A stretch of 64,000 nucleotides of DNA from Pseudomonas anatoliensis (GCF_017976235.1 NZ_JACVHC010000005.1:62001-126000), one strand, 5' to 3'. Counted from the stretch's first letter, positions 1-9,689 are shown. Notes: generated from the sequence alone by a model not told the origin. Program-made: numbers and translations.

Positions 1-1855
1 TGCGCTCGCTGGCACTGATGCGGGCACTGGCGCACTTGTCGCGGTAGTGGGTCATCAGTTCTTCCGGCGACAAGTGCACATAACGCAGCATGTCTTCGAT
101 GGTGTCGTGAGTTTCGATACCCGCGTTGTACACGCTGCCATCGGCGTTCTGGTAGATGTTCACCGAGTCGGTGTCACCGAACAGGTTGTGCATGTCGCCG
201 AGGATTTCCTGATAGGCGCCGACCAGGAACACGCCCAACAGGTAGTCTTCGCCTTCATTCAAGCCGTGTACTGGCAGGCTGGTCTCGATGCTCTGCTCGT
301 CGACGTACTGGTTGATCTTGCCGTCGGAGTCGCAGGTCAGATCCTGCAGCACCGCGCGGCGCAGCGGCTCTTCGTCGAGACGGTGCAGCGGGATGATCGG
401 CAGGACCTGATCGATCGCCCAGGTGTCCGGCAGGCTCTGGAATACCGAGAAGTTGCAGATGTACTTGTCGGCCAGTTTGTCGTTGAGCTCGTCGAGCACC
501 TGACGGTGCGAACGCTGACGGGCTTTGAGCGAGTTGTGCAGGCGACGGCACACGGCGAAGTAGCACTGCTCGGCCAAGGCTTTTTCAGCCAGGGTCAGCT
601 TGCCATCGGCGTACTGAGCGGCAACGTCGCTCATGTAGTGGGTGGCGCGCCAGTAGGTTTCGGTGACCATTTCGATATCGGTCGGGCCGAGCAGGTCAAC
701 CAGCCACTGCACGGTTTCCGGCAGCGATTCCTTGTTTTCGATCTGCGGGATCTCGTCGTTGTGCTTCTCGACGTCGGTCACCTGCACCACCAGCATGGCG
801 TGGTGCGCGGTCAGCGAGCGGCCGCTTTCGGAGAAGATGTGCGGATGCGGCAGGCTCTGCGCGTCGCAGAATTCCTTGAGCATGCCGACCACGACACCGG
901 CGTAATCGTCCATGTCGTAGTTGATCGAACTGGCGTTGCGCGAGTGTGTGCCGTCGTAGTCGACACCCAGACCGCCACCGACGTCGATGTGATCGACCGG
1001 CAGACCGAGATTGCGCAGCTCGCCGTAGTAACGGATCGCTTCCTTGAAGCCGTGCTGATAGTCGGCCAGGTTGGCGATCTGCGAGCCCATGTGGAAGTGC
1101 AGCAGGCGGATGCCCTGATCCAGACCGGCCGCGCGGAAGCGTTCGACCACCGACAGCAATTGCGCAGCCGACAGACCGAATTTGGATTTCTCGCCACCCG
1201 TGTCCGCCCACTTCGACGAAGCCAGCGACGACAGACGCACGCGCAAGCCGACCTGTGGCTTGACCTTGAGCGAGGCCGCTTCTTCGATCACCAGCGCAAC
1301 TTCGGACTCTTTCTCGATCACGATGAACACGTTGTGGCCAAGTTTCTGACCCATCAGCGCCAAGCGGATGAACTCGCGGTCCTTGTAACCGTTACAAACG
1401 ATGGTGCCACCCTTCGGCGCCAGCGCCAGCACGGCCAGCAGCTCCGGCTTGGAGCCGGCTTCCAGACCAATGGAGACGTCCTTGGTGGCGATGATGTTCT
1501 CGATCACCGCTTCTTGCTGGTTAACCTTGATCGGGTACAACGCGGTGTACTTGCTCTGGTATTCCAGGCGCTCGATGTTCGCATCGAAGGCGCCGGTCAG
1601 CTGGCGTACACGGTCTTGCAGAATGTCGGGAAAACGAACCAGCAACGGCAAGGACAAACCGCTTTTGCGCAGTTGGTCGACTTGCTCGAACAGGTCGATA
1701 GGCGAGCTGCTCGGGCCGTTCGGACGAACTTCGACGCGACCGGCGTCATTGATCGCGAAATACCCGGCCCCCCAATGGCGGATCCCGTAAACACTGCGGC
1801 TGTCCGCAACTGTCCATTGGCTGCCATCGTCTTTGCGTGTGCGTCGTACGGACAT
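1..1855 (-). CDS. speA: Biosynthetic arginine decarboxylase (3' end cut by window edge)
   Basis: PLP-dependent decarboxylation of arginine to agmatine, the first step of the agmatine route to putrescine; a cytoplasmic fold-III enzyme. The protein begins MSVRRTRKDD from the ATG at 1855. It carries the PLP-lysine motif YPIKVNQQ (K110), a glycine-rich HIDVGGGLGVDYDG segment and FSESGR, all characteristic of SpeA. About 618 codons are visible and no stop is reached, so the last roughly 20 residues lie outside the window (family length is about 630-660). The gene reads leftward behind yciH with 217 bp between them. A long reading frame on the plus strand of the same stretch is a GC-rich shadow. 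Confidence 0.96.
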   Translation of the reverse strand, partial: MSVRRTRKDDGSQWTVADSRSVYGIRHWGAGYFAINDAGRVEVRPNGPSSSPIDLFEQVDQLRKSGLSLPLLVRFPDILQDRVRQLTGAFDANIERLEYQSKYTALYPIKVNQQEAVIENIIATKDVSIGLEAGSKPELLAVLALAPKGGTIVCNGYKDREFIRLALMGQKLGHNVFIVIEKESEVALVIEEAASLKVKPQVGLRVRLSSLASSKWADTGGEKSKFGLSAAQLLSVVERFRAAGLDQGIRLLHFHMGSQIANLADYQHGFKEAIRYYGELRNLGLPVDHIDVGGGLGVDYDGTHSRNASSINYDMDDYAGVVVGMLKEFCDAQSLPHPHIFSESGRSLTAHHAMLVVQVTDVEKHNDEIPQIENKESLPETVQWLVDLLGPTDIEMVTETYWRATHYMSDVAAQYADGKLTLAEKALAEQCYFAVCRRLHNSLKARQRSHRQVLDELNDKLADKYICNFSVFQSLPDTWAIDQVLPIIPLHRLDEEPLRRAVLQDLTCDSDGKINQYVDEQSIETSLPVHGLNEGEDYLLGVFLVGAYQEILGDMHNLFGDTDSVNIYQNADGSVYNAGIETHDTIEDMLRYVHLSPEELMTHYRDKCASARISASER

Positions 1856-1988
1856 CGAAGTCCCCTATAAAGAAGTCATAGTGCGTCGCCTGATCTCAGG
1901 CCGGCGCAGTCTAAAGTATGAAAATGACGATTCGTCAGCGCGGCGGTAGACCGCGCGGACCGCGTGGAGTTTAGAAACCGGTCATGAA

Positions 1989-2071
1989 CAGGCTCTGTGA
2001 AAACCATGGAGACGATGCCGGAGCTGAACCTGTCAGAACCGGATCAAGCCGCTGGTGGCTTTCACAGAGGC
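1989..2071. repeat. Imperfect inverted repeat between yciH and speA
   Basis: GGCTCTGTGAAAACC near 1990 pairs imperfectly with GGCTTTCACAGAGGC near 2057, leaving a loop of about 50 bases. It sits directly after the yciH stop and upstream of speA, and could act as a weak terminator or as part of the speA leader. There is no U-tract, so the role is uncertain. Confidence 0.35.
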
Positions 2072-2073
2072 TG

Positions 2074-2445
2074 CTAGCCGCCGGATTTCTTCGCTTTGAA
2101 ACCGTGCTTGATCAGTTCCGCCAAGAGTAGCTCGACATGATCGCCCTGGATTTCGATGATCCCGTCCTTCAACGCCCCGCCGGTGCCGCAACGTTTCTTC
2201 AACGTTGTCGCCAGCTCCTTGAGCGCGTCTTCGGCCAGCGGCACGCCGGTGATGGTGGTCACCGTCTTGCCGCCGCGGCCCTTGCTCTCGCGACGCACGC
2301 GGGCAATGCCGTCACCGGCAGGGATCACGGTTTGTTTGCAGATACAGGCGTCCACCGGCTGACTGCATTCCGGACAATGACGACCTGCGTCGGTGGAAAA
2401 TACCAGACCGCCAAGGGCGGCGAAGGATGCGGCTTTTTTGGCCAC
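2074..2445 (-). CDS. yciH: SUI1/YciH family translation initiation factor
   Basis: A 123-residue protein of the bacterial SUI1 (eIF1-like) family. These proteins bind the small ribosomal subunit and affect start-site fidelity; the precise role in Pseudomonas is not settled. An N-terminal CPEC...CIC cysteine cluster (about residues 25-38) is followed by the SUI1 domain, which includes GRGGKTVTTITG and the stretch rich in KKRCGTGG. I chose the GTG at 2445, giving VAKKAASFAALGG, because an AGAGG ribosome site lies 8 bases upstream; a longer frame to 2481 lacks support. It lies upstream of speA on the same strand and may be expressed on its own. Confidence 0.9.
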   Translation of the reverse strand: MAKKAASFAALGGLVFSTDAGRHCPECSQPVDACICKQTVIPAGDGIARVRRESKGRGGKTVTTITGVPLAEDALKELATTLKKRCGTGGALKDGIIEIQGDHVELLLAELIKHGFKAKKSGG

Positions 2446-2556
2446 CGGCAATCCTCTTGGGAGGACAAAGACTGATCGCAACCTTGGGCAAGGTCATCGA
2501 CCGCGAAGCCCCACTCAGGCAGGGGCAGCGCTACTGCACCGGAATGTGGACTGAAC

Positions 2557-2641
2557 TGTAGGAGCTGCCGCAGGTTGCGATCTTTTGATCCTGATCGTTA
2601 AAAGCAAGATCAAAAGATCGCAGCCTTCGGCAGCTCCTACA
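2557..2641. repeat. REPIN-like inverted repeat, family A
   Basis: Two inverted arms beginning TGTAGGAGCTGCC and continuing through TGCGATC and TTTTGATC, facing each other around a short A/T-rich centre. This is the first of about nine family A copies in the window. It lies between yciH and the NUDIX gene. Confidence 0.85.
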
Positions 2642-2741
2642 ATAAGTCAGCAGGCCAACATCAAGCGATTCGGTGCAGCTTGAAAAGGTCGCGCAGTGTA
2701 ACGGCAAAAAACCCAATTGCTAAGTGCCAATCGGCGCCAAT

Positions 2742-3299
2742 TTATGTGTTCTTTGCGACGTCGCTTTGCTGCGCCTTCAGATAGCGCTTCAAAGCGGCCA
2801 GAGAGTCCGGGCAATAAGGCTTTTGCCGGATTTCCTGCATGACCTGTTCGACCGAAATGAAGCGCGCTTCCAGGACTTCTTCCGGCTGCAGTTTCAGCGG
2901 ACCGTCCCACACGGCGGAAAACGCCGAACACCACAGACGGTTGCCGGTGTCCTCGAAGTAAAAATGATCGTGGGCGGTGAGTTCCACACCGCTGACCCCC
3001 AACTCTTCCGCCAGCTCACGGGCAGCCGACTCGGCATAGGTTTCGTTGGCCTGCACCATACCGCCTGCCGCCACATCCCAGTAACCGGGGTAGATCGCCT
3101 TGCTCAAGGTTCGCCGGTGCACACAAAGCTCACCGGCGGAATTGAACAACATGATGTAAGTGCCGCGACCGATCAGCCCGCGTTCTCGCAGATCGGCACG
3201 CACCAAGGCGCCGAGCAGGTTGTCCTGCTCGTCGACCCAGGCGATTTGTTCGGCATCCGAGGCGGCGCGATGGGCCGCCTCTTTGGCGTTTTGACTCAT
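2742..3299 (-). CDS. NUDIX hydrolase (YfcD-like)
   Basis: A 185-residue hydrolase that should cleave a nucleoside-diphosphate-linked or related substrate in the cytoplasm, using Mg2+. The complete Nudix box GX5EX7REUXEEXGU runs from G80 to V102, with E86, R94, E95, E98 and E99 in place. The length and the N-terminal extension (WVDEQDN, then GLIGRGTY) match the YfcD/isopentenyl-diphosphate-isomerase-like branch, so the substrate is open. The gene stops 3 bases before the DUF2333 gene in the direction of reading (start 3299, upstream stop 3303), so the two are probably one transcript. Confidence 0.9.
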   Translation of the reverse strand: MSQNAKEAAHRAASDAEQIAWVDEQDNLLGALVRADLRERGLIGRGTYIMLFNSAGELCVHRRTLSKAIYPGYWDVAAGGMVQANETYAESAARELAEELGVSGVELTAHDHFYFEDTGNRLWCSAFSAVWDGPLKLQPEEVLEARFISVEQVMQEIRQKPYCPDSLAALKRYLKAQQSDVAKNT

Positions 3300-3302
3300 G
3301 TA

Positions 3303-4370
3303 TCAGCCCTGATTGAGCAGTTGACGCAAGTCGATGACTGCCGCGTTGGCCCGGGAAATATAGTTGGCCATGACCAGCGAGTGGTTGGCCAATACGCCGA
3401 AGCCGCTGCCGTTGAGAATCATCGGGCTCCAAACCGGCTCTTGCGAGGCTTCCAGCTCACGGATGATCTGACGAACGCTGACCGTGGCGTTCTTCTTCGC
3501 CAGTACATCGGCGAAGTCGACTTCGATCGCACGCAGCAAGTGCGACAGTGCCCAGGCCTGACCGCGCGCTTCGTAGAAGACATTGTCGATCTGCATCCAC
3601 GGGGTCTCGACAACTTCTTCGTCAAGCTGCGGCACTTCACCGACGGCCGGGACTTCGGTTTTCAGCGCGGTGTTGAGTTTGACCCGACCAACACTGGCCG
3701 ACAGCCGTTGCGACAGCGATCCCAGACGCGTGCCGACATCGCCGAGCCAGTTGTTGAGGTTGTCAGCGCGCGCGTAAAACAGCGCGTTTTTCTGCGAAGG
3801 GTCAGACAGGCGCGCCTGATAGCGGCTCAGGGAGTTGATGCCTTCCTGATACTCGGACTCACTGGACGGCAGGATCCAGCTCTTGTTGTCGAAGTTGAAA
3901 CGCGGTTCGGCCTTGGCCAGATCGGAGTCTTCGGCCGATTGCGATTGCGAACGGGCGAAGTCTTTGCGCAAGGCGCGGGTCAGGTCACGGACCTGTACCA
4001 GTACGCCGTATTCCCAGCTCGGCGTGTTGTCCATCCACAGGCCTGGGGGAAAACGGTCGTTGGAAATGTAACCGCCCGGTTTATCGAGCAAGGTGCCGGC
4101 AACGGTCTTCAGAGTCTCGACCGTGGTGTAGCCGATCACCATCTGCTTGCCCTCTTTCTCGGCGGCCAGTTGCGCGTTTTGCGCCACCGGAAATAACGCC
4201 GGCTCCTGGCTCCAGTACCAGCCCAGGCCAATGGTCACTAACAAATAAATACCGAGCAGAGTGGCCAACGCACGGCTGAACAACAGCCCGCCGACATAGC
4301 TGCGGGCGGCCGACTTGGGCTCGGCGGCACGTTCAGGCGCGCTGCCCGCGCGGTTTTTCCAGTCCAGCAT
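3303..4370 (-). CDS. DUF2333 family membrane-anchored protein
   Basis: A 355-residue protein of the DUF2333 family, conserved in gammaproteobacteria, with no established function. After a short charged N-terminus, one hydrophobic helix at about residues 33-52 (ALATLLGIYLLVTIGLGWYW) anchors it in the inner membrane. The rest is a soluble, mostly helical domain that probably faces the periplasm. The start at 4370 gives MLDWKNRAG. It is transcriptionally upstream of the NUDIX gene, 3 bp apart. I recognise the family from the N-terminal sequence and length, not from a catalytic motif. Confidence 0.8.
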   Translation of the reverse strand: MLDWKNRAGSAPERAAEPKSAARSYVGGLLFSRALATLLGIYLLVTIGLGWYWSQEPALFPVAQNAQLAAEKEGKQMVIGYTTVETLKTVAGTLLDKPGGYISNDRFPPGLWMDNTPSWEYGVLVQVRDLTRALRKDFARSQSQSAEDSDLAKAEPRFNFDNKSWILPSSESEYQEGINSLSRYQARLSDPSQKNALFYARADNLNNWLGDVGTRLGSLSQRLSASVGRVKLNTALKTEVPAVGEVPQLDEEVVETPWMQIDNVFYEARGQAWALSHLLRAIEVDFADVLAKKNATVSVRQIIRELEASQEPVWSPMILNGSGFGVLANHSLVMANYISRANAAVIDLRQLLNQG

Positions 4371-4792
4371 GGCGATATCCTTTCAATCACTTGGGGTCAA
4401 CGGTTCGACCACAACCATACAACAACGTGCCAAGGCCGGGCACCTGCGCGTGAAGATATGCCGCAAATGGTGCAGGCGCTCGACGCATCCGTCAGGTCTA
4501 AGGGAATCCCTGATGCCATTCACCTGCTATTTCGACGCAGAGCCATTAAAACCTCGTTTGCCCCATTGGTGTGAGACGCACAGAGTTACCTGAAATGTTA
4601 GCCGCTATATATTAAGGCGCCCTGCCTACAGGGACTTTGCCGACGTCCAGAGCGAAAACAAAACCACTCGGTCAGAAACTGAATAGTGACGCATTACAGA
4701 TTATTGACGTACGACACTCGTCTAAGGGAAAAGAGGTGCTAGCATAGAGCCACCAGTCGATCTCAGCATGCACCCTAACTAGTAGTCAGGAT
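4371..4792. other. Intergenic region between divergent genes, no gene seen
   Basis: A 422-base non-coding stretch between the DUF2333 gene (minus) and the diguanylate cyclase gene (plus). No convincing coding frame, RNA gene or repeat. A TTGACG at about 4704 and a TGCTAGCAT resembling an extended -10 at about 4736 are possible parts of the diguanylate cyclase promoter, but their spacing does not make one clean sigma-70 site. Confidence 0.5.
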
Positions 4793-6463
4793 ATGACCGA
4801 GCCAGAAGACCCCAGCCGTGAGCGTCTCAAGCACCACTTTGCCCAGCGGGTAATTCATCAGGCACGTCAGATTCTTGAGATATGGCAGCGCCTGCAACGC
4901 AGTGAATGGTCCACCGTCGACCTCGCCGAATTGAGTGAGGCCAACCTGCGCCTGCTGCGCTTTGCCGAGCGCTTCGAACAGCCTGAACACACCCAGCTCG
5001 CGCGCCACATCAGTCAGTCGCTGGAAGCAGTGGACGCCAATCGTGGACGCCTGAGCAGTGGCTTGATCACCGACCTCAATCGTTTGATGCAGCGCTTGTC
5101 GCGTACCGGCCTGCGCCAAGGCGATCAGCTCGACCAGACCTTCCTGCCGCCGCTGCGCAAGCCCATCTACGTGATGCTGCAGGATCACGACCGTGCCGAG
5201 CGGCTGGCCAAGCAACTGGAATTCTTTGGCCTCAGCGCCCAGTCGCTGGACAGCGTCGCGGCGTTTCGCTCATCGATGGTCGAGCGCTTGCCGGCCGCGA
5301 TCGTCATGGACGTGGATTTCAGTGGTGCCGGCGTCGGCCTGAAACTCGCAGCCGAAGCCCAGGTCGGGCTGGAGGAGCCGTTGCCGTTGCTGTTTTTCAG
5401 CCTGCACGAAACCGACACCCCGACGCGCCTCGCGGCCGTGCGCGCCGGCGGCCAGGAATTCCTCACCGGCACCCTCGAAGCGTCGAGCCTGCTGGAAAAG
5501 ATCGAAGTCCTGACCTGCGTCGCCCAGTACGAACCTTATAAAGTGCTGATCATCGATGACTCCCGCGCCCAGGCCATGCACACCGAACGCCTGCTCAACA
5601 GCGCCGGTATCGTCACCCGCACCTTGATCGAACCGATTCAGGCAATGGCTGAACTGGCGGATTTCCAGCCTGACCTGATCATCCTCGACATGTACATGCC
5701 AGCCTGCACCGGCACCGAACTGGCCAAGGTGATCCGCCACAACGACCGTTATGTCAGCGTGCCGATCATTTACCTGTCGGCCGAGGACGATCTGGACAAG
5801 CAGCTTGACGCCATGAGCGAGGGCGGCGACGACTTCCTGACCAAACCGATCAAGCCGCGTCACCTGATCACCACCGTACGCAACCGAGCTGCCCGTGCGC
5901 GCAACTTGAAAGCACGGATGGTGCGCGACAGCCTCACCGGTTTGTATAACCACACGCACATCCTGCAATTGCTCGAAGACTGCTCGTTCCGCGCCCGTCG
6001 CGAGAACAAGCCGCTGAGCTTTGCCATGCTCGACATCGACCACTTCAAACGGGTCAACGACAGCCACGGCCACCCGATGGGCGACCGTGTCATCAAGAGC
6101 CTTGCACTGTTCCTCAAGCAACGTTTGCGCAAAACCGATTTCATCGGCCGTTACGGCGGCGAAGAGTTCGCCATCGTCATGCCCGACACTGACATGGAAG
6201 CCGCGCATAAAGTGCTCGACGAGATCCGCCAGCGCTTCGCCGAAATCCACTACCCGGCACAACCTCATGACTTGTGGTGCACCTTCAGCGCCGGCGTGGT
6301 GGAAATGCGCGATGATTCCGACAGCCTGATGATGGCCAGCCAGGCCGACGAAGCGCTGTACCGTGCCAAGGGTGCCGGGCGTAACCGGGTGCAGACGGCG
6401 CGGGAATCAAAGCAAAGTGCCACTATTTCATCGGAATCCACCGATTCGGTCATAACCCTGTAA
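4793..6463 (+). CDS. Response regulator with two receiver domains and a diguanylate cyclase domain
   Basis: A 556-residue PleD-like protein that should make cyclic di-GMP from two GTP when its receiver is phosphorylated. Residues 1-115 are a helical region without a clear phosphotransfer histidine. Residues 120-240 form a diverged receiver (IVMDVDF, D173). Residues 248-365 form a complete receiver (IIDDS; phosphoacceptor D299 in LIILDMYMP; KP at about 350). Residues 385-535 are GGDEF, with the active GGEEF at 455-459 and an RxxD inhibitory site at 446-449, so both catalysis and product feedback look intact. The neighbour 51 bp downstream is a chemoreceptor, which suggests a shared link to surface behaviour. 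No EAL domain is present. Confidence 0.93.
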   Translation: MTEPEDPSRERLKHHFAQRVIHQARQILEIWQRLQRSEWSTVDLAELSEANLRLLRFAERFEQPEHTQLARHISQSLEAVDANRGRLSSGLITDLNRLMQRLSRTGLRQGDQLDQTFLPPLRKPIYVMLQDHDRAERLAKQLEFFGLSAQSLDSVAAFRSSMVERLPAAIVMDVDFSGAGVGLKLAAEAQVGLEEPLPLLFFSLHETDTPTRLAAVRAGGQEFLTGTLEASSLLEKIEVLTCVAQYEPYKVLIIDDSRAQAMHTERLLNSAGIVTRTLIEPIQAMAELADFQPDLIILDMYMPACTGTELAKVIRHNDRYVSVPIIYLSAEDDLDKQLDAMSEGGDDFLTKPIKPRHLITTVRNRAARARNLKARMVRDSLTGLYNHTHILQLLEDCSFRARRENKPLSFAMLDIDHFKRVNDSHGHPMGDRVIKSLALFLKQRLRKTDFIGRYGGEEFAIVMPDTDMEAAHKVLDEIRQRFAEIHYPAQPHDLWCTFSAGVVEMRDDSDSLMMASQADEALYRAKGAGRNRVQTARESKQSATISSESTDSVITL

Positions 6464-6514
6464 TAGAACCGCAATAAATTCAGGCGCTTACCATTTCTGT
6501 CGTTGGTAGCTGTC

Positions 6515-8461
6515 ATGCGCCTGAAGTTGCTCACAAATTTTAATACGCTGCTGCTGGTCGCCGTGTGCCTCGCACTCGGCGCCACGCTGTGGTGGTCGCA
6601 AAAAGCGCTGGAACGCCCGTATCTGTTGATGGAGCGTTATCTGGGGCTGTCGCAGCAGTTTCAAAACGAGGTGGCGCGCAACGTCGGGGACTACCTCGCC
6701 AGTGGCGATGCCTTGCGTTTGAGCAGTGCCAGCCAGGCCATCGACAACGTACAGAAAGAACTTGGTGAACTGCCGCCGGCGCTGGCCGATACGTTGCGCC
6801 CGAGCCTGTCAGGCCTCGATGAATTCAGCAAAACCGATTTGCTCGCCGCCGGCAAACTGGCCGGTGATCCGCAGGCATTGCTGTTGCAGGCCGAGCGCGA
6901 ATTGAGCGCCAGCCTCGACCAGCTCAGCGCCTATGCCAGCGGCAACGCGGCCTACCTGACGCCGCTGCTTGCTGCCTCTCAGCACTTGGGCAAACTCTCA
7001 CTGGCGCGAGACAAACTGGTCAGCAGCGGGCGCAGTGAACTGGCGGTCGACGTTGAACGCGAAGTCAGCAATATCCGCGCTCAAGCACAGTTGATCGATG
7101 CCCTGCCCCTGCTGGGTGTAGTGGCCAGCAACGAATCGAGCAGCGACGATTTCGCGGCGATGATGGGTATCGAAAGCAGCGAAAAAACCGTTGCCGAGGA
7201 TGCCGGTGTCGGCCTCAAACGTGAACTCAACAGCCTGCTCGGTCGCTACCCGGCAGAGCTTGCACGCACCCGCGAGCAAATCCAGAAACGCAGCGAACTC
7301 AGCACCGCCACCCACGCGAAAATCGCTGCCGTACAACACGCCATCGCCGGACTGGAACCGGTGGTGCGTGCCCAGCACGGGCAAATTCAGGGCGAAGTGC
7401 GGCTGATGCAAGGCGTGATGATCGGCCTGATTCTGCTGATTGCGCTGCTGATCGACACCTTGCAGCGGCGTCTGGCGCGAACCCTGACCAACCTCGCGCC
7501 GGCATTGTCCGTATGGGCCGACGGCGATTTCAGTCGCGACATTCAACTGGGCAAGACCAACCGCGAGCTGCACGACATCGAAGCCTCGCTGAATCGCTTG
7601 CGCGCGTATCTGGTGGATCTGGTTGGGACCATTCGCGGCAATGCTGAACAAGTCGCGGGCAGCAGCCGCACCCTCGCCGAGTTGAGCAACGAACTGCACA
7701 GCGGCGCCGAACATCAGGCCGGAGACACGGCGCTGATTCGCGATTCGCTCGGCGAACTGGAGGCGACTATCCAGCAAGTTGCCGGGGACGCGCGTCAGGC
7801 CGCCGATGCCAGCCGTCATGCCGGTTTGGCTGTCGAGCACGGTCAGACCGTCATCGGCCAGAGCCTCACAGGCCTGCACGCCTTGGTCGGCGAAGTGCAG
7901 GGCAATGCGCAGATGATCGAACATCTGGCTGAAGAGTCGGCGACCATTGGCGGCGTGCTGACGGTGATCCGCTCGATTGCCGACCAGACCAATCTACTGG
8001 CACTGAACGCAGCGATTGAAGCGGCGCGCGCCGGGGAAATGGGCCGCGGTTTTGCCGTGGTGGCCGAGGAAGTGCGCTCCCTGGCGCAGCGTACGGCCGG
8101 GGCGACGGCGGAAATTCAAACCCTGATTGCCGGCCTGCAAACCGCTGCCCGGCAATCGGTCGAAGGCATGCGTGCGCAAGTCGAGCACGCCGAAGCGACG
8201 GCGAATCAGGCACAAGCGGCGGACGGTGCGCTGGACAAGATTGTCGGTGCGATCCAGACCATTTCCGACACAGCAATCCGCATCGCCGATATCACCGCGC
8301 AGCAAAGTGGCGCGGTCAGCGAGATTCGCGATCACAGCGAGCGGATTCATCAGTTGGGTGGGGATAACTTGCTGCGTATCGGCCGGGGCCGCGAGCAAGG
8401 CGAAAACCTGTTGGTACTGGGCGGGCAGTTGCATGAGGCCGTACAAGCCTTCCGCGTCTAA
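6515..8461 (+). CDS. Methyl-accepting chemotaxis protein
   Basis: A 648-residue transmembrane chemoreceptor that would signal through CheA/CheW or a related wsp- or chp-like array. TM1 lies at about residues 8-27 and TM2 at about 300-318 (VMIGLILLIALLID), enclosing a helical periplasmic sensor of about 270 residues. HAMP follows, then the coiled-coil signalling domain with the conserved hairpin tip at about 485-535 (IADQTNLLALNAAIEAARAG, then GFAVVAEEVR). I chose the ATG at 6515 with GGTAG just upstream; a TTG at 6503 would add four residues. The ligand cannot be read from sequence. It has no C-terminal CheR-docking pentapeptide. Confidence 0.92.
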   Translation: MRLKLLTNFNTLLLVAVCLALGATLWWSQKALERPYLLMERYLGLSQQFQNEVARNVGDYLASGDALRLSSASQAIDNVQKELGELPPALADTLRPSLSGLDEFSKTDLLAAGKLAGDPQALLLQAERELSASLDQLSAYASGNAAYLTPLLAASQHLGKLSLARDKLVSSGRSELAVDVEREVSNIRAQAQLIDALPLLGVVASNESSSDDFAAMMGIESSEKTVAEDAGVGLKRELNSLLGRYPAELARTREQIQKRSELSTATHAKIAAVQHAIAGLEPVVRAQHGQIQGEVRLMQGVMIGLILLIALLIDTLQRRLARTLTNLAPALSVWADGDFSRDIQLGKTNRELHDIEASLNRLRAYLVDLVGTIRGNAEQVAGSSRTLAELSNELHSGAEHQAGDTALIRDSLGELEATIQQVAGDARQAADASRHAGLAVEHGQTVIGQSLTGLHALVGEVQGNAQMIEHLAEESATIGGVLTVIRSIADQTNLLALNAAIEAARAGEMGRGFAVVAEEVRSLAQRTAGATAEIQTLIAGLQTAARQSVEGMRAQVEHAEATANQAQAADGALDKIVGAIQTISDTAIRIADITAQQSGAVSEIRDHSERIHQLGGDNLLRIGRGREQGENLLVLGGQLHEAVQAFRV

Positions 8462-8471
8462 AGAAATTCCC

Positions 8472-8550
8472 TGTAGGAGCTGCCGCAGGCTGCGATCCTT
8501 TGATCTTGCCTTTAAAAGTCAAAAGATCGCAGCCTTCGGCAGCTCCTACA
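8472..8550. repeat. REPIN-like inverted repeat, family A
   Basis: Inward-facing TGTAGGAGCTGCC arms around a short centre, 10 bases after the chemoreceptor stop, where it may also end or stabilise that transcript. One arm has CGATCCTTTGATC in place of CGATCTTTTGATC. Confidence 0.85.
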
Positions 8551-8712
8551 CAGTTGCGTGATGCAAATGACCGGATCAGATCACGCGGTCACATATTTTG
8601 CGCAAACATCGGCCATCGTGCTGGCTATTGCATAGAACTGGACAGTCATAAAGTCTTTGCGGCATAGTCGCCGGGTTCTGACGACTGCTCATTCATGACA
8701 AGGACAACGCAG

Positions 8713-9165
8713 ATGGCAACCCTACTGGTGCTGCACGGCCCCAACCTGAACCTGCTCGGCACCCGCGAACCGGGTACCTATGGGTCGACGACCCTGGCGC
8801 AGATCAATCAGGATCTGGAGCGCCGCGCCCGTGAAGCCGGCCATCATCTGCTGCATCTGCAAAGCAATGCCGAGTACGAATTGATCGACCGCATCCACGC
8901 CGCACGCGGCGAAGGTGTGGACTTTATCCTGATCAATCCGGCCGCATTTACACATACAAGTGTTGCATTACGTGACGCGTTGCTTGGAGTGAGCATCCCA
9001 TTCATCGAAGTGCATTTGTCCAACGTGCACAAGCGCGAACCTTTCCGCCATCACTCTTACTTCTCCGACGTAGCGGTGGGAGTGATCTGCGGCCTTGGCG
9101 CCAGCGGTTACCGACTGGCCCTGGAGGCTGCACTAGAACAGCTTGAAACACAGGCAACGACTTGA
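8713..9165 (+). CDS. aroQ: Type II 3-dehydroquinate dehydratase
   Basis: A 150-residue enzyme that converts 3-dehydroquinate to 3-dehydroshikimate, step 3 of the shikimate pathway; dodecameric and cytoplasmic. It opens with the type II signature LLVLHGPNLNLLGTREP. It has the catalytic Tyr in TYGS, NPAAFTHTS (substrate Asn), and the HLSNVHKREPFRHHSY region with the catalytic His. The length is normal for AroQ. The ATG at 8713 with AAGGA upstream gives MATLLVLHG; the frame is open to 8695 but without a ribosome site. It is 48 bp upstream of accB, a conserved pseudomonad arrangement. Confidence 0.97.
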   Translation: MATLLVLHGPNLNLLGTREPGTYGSTTLAQINQDLERRAREAGHHLLHLQSNAEYELIDRIHAARGEGVDFILINPAAFTHTSVALRDALLGVSIPFIEVHLSNVHKREPFRHHSYFSDVAVGVICGLGASGYRLALEAALEQLETQATT

Positions 9166-9213
9166 ACGACAAGCGTTAAGCGCCCCTGACCGACCCTTGG
9201 GAGTTGATGATTC

Positions 9214-9672
9214 ATGGATATCCGTAAAGTTAAGAAACTGATCGAATTGCTGGAAGAGTCCGGCATCGACGAGCTCGAGATCAAGGAAGGCGAAGAGTCC
9301 GTACGCATCAGCCGTCACAGCAAGACCCCGGCTCAGCAGTACTACGCGCCTGCACCGATGCAAGCGCCGGTCGCTGCACCAGCCGCCGCTCCTGTAGCTG
9401 CAGCTGCTCCGGTTGCCGCTGCTGCCCCGGCGCTGAACGGCACTGTTGCCCGTTCGCCGATGGTCGGCACGTTCTACCGCAAGTCTTCGCCAGCCTCGCC
9501 GTCCTTCGTTGAAGTCGGCCAGACCGTGAAGAAAGGCGACACTCTGTGCATCGTTGAAGCCATGAAGATGATGAACCACATCGAAGCTGAAACCAGCGGT
9601 GTGATCGAGTCCATCCTCGTCGAAGACGGCCAGCCGGTTGAGTACGACCAACCGCTGTTCACCATCGTTTGA
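9214..9672 (+). CDS. accB: Acetyl-CoA carboxylase biotin carboxyl carrier protein
   Basis: A 152-residue BCCP subunit that carries CO2 on biotin between AccC and the AccAD transferase, the first committed step of fatty-acid synthesis. An N-terminal DIRKVKKLIELLEES segment is followed by an Ala/Pro-rich linker (about residues 45-75), then the biotinyl domain with EAMKMM, in which K118 is the biotinylated lysine. Ribosome site TTGGGAG precedes the ATG. The accC gene begins 17 bp after the stop, so the pair is one operon. Confidence 0.98.
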   Translation: MDIRKVKKLIELLEESGIDELEIKEGEESVRISRHSKTPAQQYYAPAPMQAPVAAPAAAPVAAAAPVAAAAPALNGTVARSPMVGTFYRKSSPASPSFVEVGQTVKKGDTLCIVEAMKMMNHIEAETSGVIESILVEDGQPVEYDQPLFTIV

Positions 9673-9689
9673 ACTGCGGAGAGCCTTTG

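Noticed and set aside
47..1870. 607-residue plus-strand reading frame
   Set aside because: It is antisense to speA, whose product is unmistakable; long antisense frames are common in GC-rich codon patterns.
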